DNA from: Candidatus Aegiribacteria sp.
GTDB lineage: Bacteria > Fermentibacterota > Fermentibacteria > Fermentibacterales > JCC-6
Direction: 5' to 3'
Assembly: GCA_030638185.1 (NCBI GenBank)
Contig: DAOWFD010000083.1
Location: forward strand, 1 to 6,297
Length of the DNA: 6,297 bases
Shown here: in pieces, positions 5,707 through 6,297 of the stretch
Numbering within the stretch: the stretch's first letter is position 1
Layout: each line of letters starts with the position of its first letter
Position numbers and translations under genes: made by a program
Notes under the pieces: generated by a model
Seen by the model: only the letters and a program-made list of their open reading frames with translations
Told to the model about the DNA's origin: nothing
The model's database searches: none

Positions 5707-6297
5707 CTCTTCGCTCCTATATAGTTTTCTATGGATGCAGCAATCCTGATACCAGCTTTCCCATCCCAGAACGGTATCTCCGGCGGCAATTCGGGGCGGT
5801 TCTTAATCTGTCTCGCTACTGCTTCCACTATTCCAGATACATCCGGACAGAGAACGCTAGTTCCAAGCTCCAGTGTAACCGGCCTTTCAGTGCTCGTTCT
5901 CACGGTAACACATGGCACTCCGAGTACACTCGTTTCCTCCTGAACACCTCCGGAATCAGTTATTACAACCGAAGCCTCAGCCTGCGCTCTGATGAAGTTA
6001 AGATATGTCAGGGGCTTTCCAATTAAAACCCTGTCCGGGATGATAATGTTCCATTCTTCAATGTGTCCCAGAGTTCTCGGATGCGCGGGGAAAAACACTT
6101 TCAGGTCACTGAGACCGTTCAGTGCTTCCATTATGGCTTCCAGCCTGTCGGGATCATCAACGTTCGAGGGTCTGTGAAGTGTAACAAGCGCGAAGGGTTC
6201 TTCCGATAACTGCTCTCCTTTGTCCATCGCTACGGGCAGAAGCCTCAGCAGAGTATCGATCATAGGATTCCCTACAAGCCTGATCATTTCACTGCTC
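5703..6297 (-). CDS. wecB: UDP-N-acetylglucosamine 2-epimerase (non-hydrolysing, WecB-like), C-terminal half; 5' end beyond the window
   Basis: The frame stays open to the right edge. Three codons (S-S-E) precede the first visible Met at 6287, so that Met is internal and about 197 C-terminal residues are seen, roughly half of the usual 360-380. Diagnostic motifs in order are RLVGNPMIDTLL, TLHRPSNVDDP (the HRxxN motif), FFPAHPRT, the nucleotide-binding TDSGGVQEETSVLGVPCVT, STERPVTLELGTS, and FWDGKAGIRIA near the end. These enzymes interconvert UDP-GlcNAc and UDP-ManNAc in the cytoplasm, supplying ManNAc or its derivatives for surface polysaccharide or glycoprotein. The gene ends with an ATGA overlap onto the lipoprotein gene, whose AGGAG ribosome binding site lies within its last codons. 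The active-site residues of the N-terminal half cannot be checked. The family is clear; wecB against a polysaccharide-cluster paralogue is not resolved. Confidence 0.92.
   Translation of the reverse strand, partial: SSEMIRLVGNPMIDTLLRLLPVAMDKGEQLSEEPFALVTLHRPSNVDDPDRLEAIMEALNGLSDLKVFFPAHPRTLGHIEEWNIIIPDRVLIGKPLTYLNFIRAQAEASVVITDSGGVQEETSVLGVPCVTVRTSTERPVTLELGTSVLCPDVSGIVEAVARQIKNRPELPPEIPFWDGKAGIRIAASIENYIGAKR

Noticed and set aside
6285..6287. ATG at 6287 as the start of a short 194-residue epimerase
   Set aside because: The frame continues upstream without a stop to the window edge, and the motifs at its beginning belong to the middle of WecB-like enzymes. The gene is truncated by the window, not short.

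Overview
The window is a gap-free stretch of eight co-directional genes, all on the minus strand, so they are transcribed from right to left. No mobile element, RNA gene, CRISPR array or non-coding stretch longer than a few bases is visible. In transcription order the genes are: the C-terminal half of a WecB-type UDP-N-acetylglucosamine 2-epimerase (cut by the right edge); a lipoprotein with a C-terminal transglutaminase-like domain; ribD; ribE (riboflavin synthase); ribBA; ribH; nusB; and the N-terminal part of a calcineurin-like metallophosphoesterase (cut by the left edge).

The four rib genes encode nearly the whole route from GTP and ribulose 5-phosphate to riboflavin. RibBA makes both starting intermediates, RibD deaminates and reduces the pyrimidine branch, RibH joins the branches into 6,7-dimethyl-8-ribityllumazine, and RibE dismutates that to riboflavin. 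The steps not covered are the dephosphorylation between RibD and RibH and the later kinase/FAD synthetase. ribH followed by nusB is a widespread bacterial arrangement. The two upstream genes look like envelope functions (surface-sugar precursor and exported lipoprotein) and are not obviously linked to flavin synthesis.

Seven junctions join the eight genes. Six of them are overlaps of 1 to 20 bases, and the seventh is a 4-base gap. Shine-Dalgarno sequences lie inside the 3' ends of the upstream genes. There is no room for an FMN riboswitch, terminator or ordinary promoter between genes, so the block is most likely one translationally coupled operon whose control lies outside the window. Two rib genes (ribE and ribBA) appear to start with TTG.

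The organism looks like a Gram-negative-type bacterium with roughly balanced base composition (judged by eye, not computed). The evidence is a lipoprotein signal without an Asp at +2, strong GGAGG-type ribosome binding sites, and the gene content. I cannot assign a phylum. I see no clearly new biological system. The most interesting points are the envelope lipoprotein coupled to ribD, the phosphatase-like gene next to a pathway that lacks its phosphatase, and the way the coupling signals are written into the C-termini of the rib proteins.
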